Under the pieces are notes generated by a model that saw nothing but the letters and a program-made list of their open reading frames with translations, made no database searches and was not told the DNA's origin. Below are positions 5,264 to 5,856 of a DNA stretch of 5,856 nt, in pieces. Position 1 is the stretch's first letter, and each line of letters begins with the position of its first letter. The DNA lies in contig DAOWMC010000078.1 in NCBI GenBank assembly GCA_030643285.1, positions 1 to 5,856 of the forward strand, written 5' to 3'. Made by a program: the position numbers and the translations under genes. The stretch comes from Methanobacteriota archaeon (GTDB lineage Archaea > Halobacteriota > Syntropharchaeia > DAOWMC01).

Positions 5264-5856
5264 TTAATCGAGTAGCTCTCCAAATACCTCAATCGTTTTC
5301 ATGGCGGTGTTTTCCCAGCAGTAATTGTTTACAACTAACTTTCTTGCATTTTTACCCATTTGTTCCCTTAATTGTTCATTCTTTAGCAACCCGGTAATTG
5401 CACTGGCCAGTCCGACTGAATCTTCCGATGCAACTGCTATCCCCGATTTTGATTCTTCTAACAGATCACCGACGCCCGTAATGTTACTTGAAACAACTGG
5501 TTTTTCACATGCCAGATATTCATAAATTTTCAAAGGAGATAGTCCTATCAGTTCATTTCTTGCAGAGGTGAATGGAGCAACACATACATCGGACAGGCAT
5601 ATATACAGCGGTACCGTGTGATGTGGTACGCTGCCGGTAAAAATAAATTTATCAATGACGCCTAAATTTTCTGCAAGATTCATGAGATCCTTTCTTATCT
5701 CACCTTCTCCAACAATTAGAAACTTTGAGTTGGGATATGTCTTAAGAACTAATGAGGTGCTTTTTATCAGATATTCAATGCCATGCCAAGCTTCAATTAC
5801 CCCTACAAAACAAATGATATGATCATCTTTTCCAACGCCATGTTTTACTCGTGCCT
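5264..5856 (-). CDS. GT4-family glycosyltransferase, C-terminal half (start beyond window)
   Basis: The last 196 residues of a GT-B fold, retaining glycosyltransferase; the N-terminal acceptor domain lies beyond the right edge. Seen: FVGVIEAWHGIEYLIKS at about residues 15-31 of the visible part (GT4 family VG-x-x-x-x-KG-x-x-x-LI), YPNSKFLIVGEGE at about 39-51 (family L-x-IVG-x-G), FTGSVPHHTVPLYICLSDV (GxVpxxxvpxyxxxaDv), SPLKIYEYLACEKPVVSSN carrying the nucleotide-sugar-binding glutamate region, and GIAV, the usual loop late in the domain. Such enzymes transfer a sugar from a nucleotide-sugar donor in polysaccharide, lipopolysaccharide or glycolipid synthesis; the particular sugar cannot be told. 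The frame is continuous to the window edge, so the ATG at 5683 is internal and not the start. It ends in ELLD at TAA 5266-5264. nrdJ lies downstream on the same strand. Confidence 0.88.
   Translation of the reverse strand, partial: ARVKHGVGKDDHIICFVGVIEAWHGIEYLIKSTSLVLKTYPNSKFLIVGEGEIRKDLMNLAENLGVIDKFIFTGSVPHHTVPLYICLSDVCVAPFTSARNELIGLSPLKIYEYLACEKPVVSSNITGVGDLLEESKSGIAVASEDSVGLASAITGLLKNEQLREQMGKNARKLVVNNYCWENTAMKTIEVFGELLD

Overview
This is an AT-rich bacterial window carrying five recognisable genes or gene pieces and two sizeable gene-poor stretches. The gene set suggests a strictly or facultatively anaerobic bacterium: a B12-dependent (class II) ribonucleotide reductase, a 2[4Fe-4S] ferredoxin, a metallo-beta-lactamase-fold protein of the kind common in anaerobes, and an iron-sulfur type APS/PAPS reductase. 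Shine-Dalgarno-like sites precede several starts. No rRNA or tRNA is visible to fix the lineage. An anammox-type planctomycete or a sulfate-reducer relative would fit, but that is only a guess.

Layout. Positions 1-543 (minus) hold a metallo-beta-lactamase-fold hydrolase cut by the left edge. Positions 544-1023 have no convincing gene, only short possible remnants. Positions 1024-1203 (minus) encode a 59-residue two-cluster ferredoxin. Positions 1204-1712 are gene-poor and contain coding-looking fragments in several frames. Positions 1713-2345 and 2411-3205 (plus) form a two-gene sulfur unit: a ComB-like 2-phosphosulfolactate phosphatase followed by a CysH-like sulfonucleotide reductase. Two interlocked short tandem repeats sit exactly on the second gene's translation start. 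A 38-codon reading frame overlaps the cysH stop as ATGA, inside a strongly inverted-repeat intergenic region (3206-3396). Positions 3397-4929 (minus) are the body of a class II ribonucleotide reductase; its N-terminal part continues to about 5150 in a different frame, so the gene is broken as read here. Positions 5264-5856 (minus) are the C-terminal half of a GT4-type glycosyltransferase cut by the right edge.

How the parts relate. The plus-strand pair is the most coherent unit: one protein acts on a C3 phospho-sulfonate or something similar, the other on an activated sulfate nucleotide. The ribonucleotide reductase gene converges on this pair and lies downstream of the glycosyltransferase on the same strand, with no obvious functional link. 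The most useful second looks are the cysH start repeats, the divergent motifs in both sulfur enzymes, the structured cysH-nrdJ gap with its small Cys/His-rich frame, and the two apparent single-A losses in nrdJ. I see no convincing evidence of a wholly new system; these points are leads.
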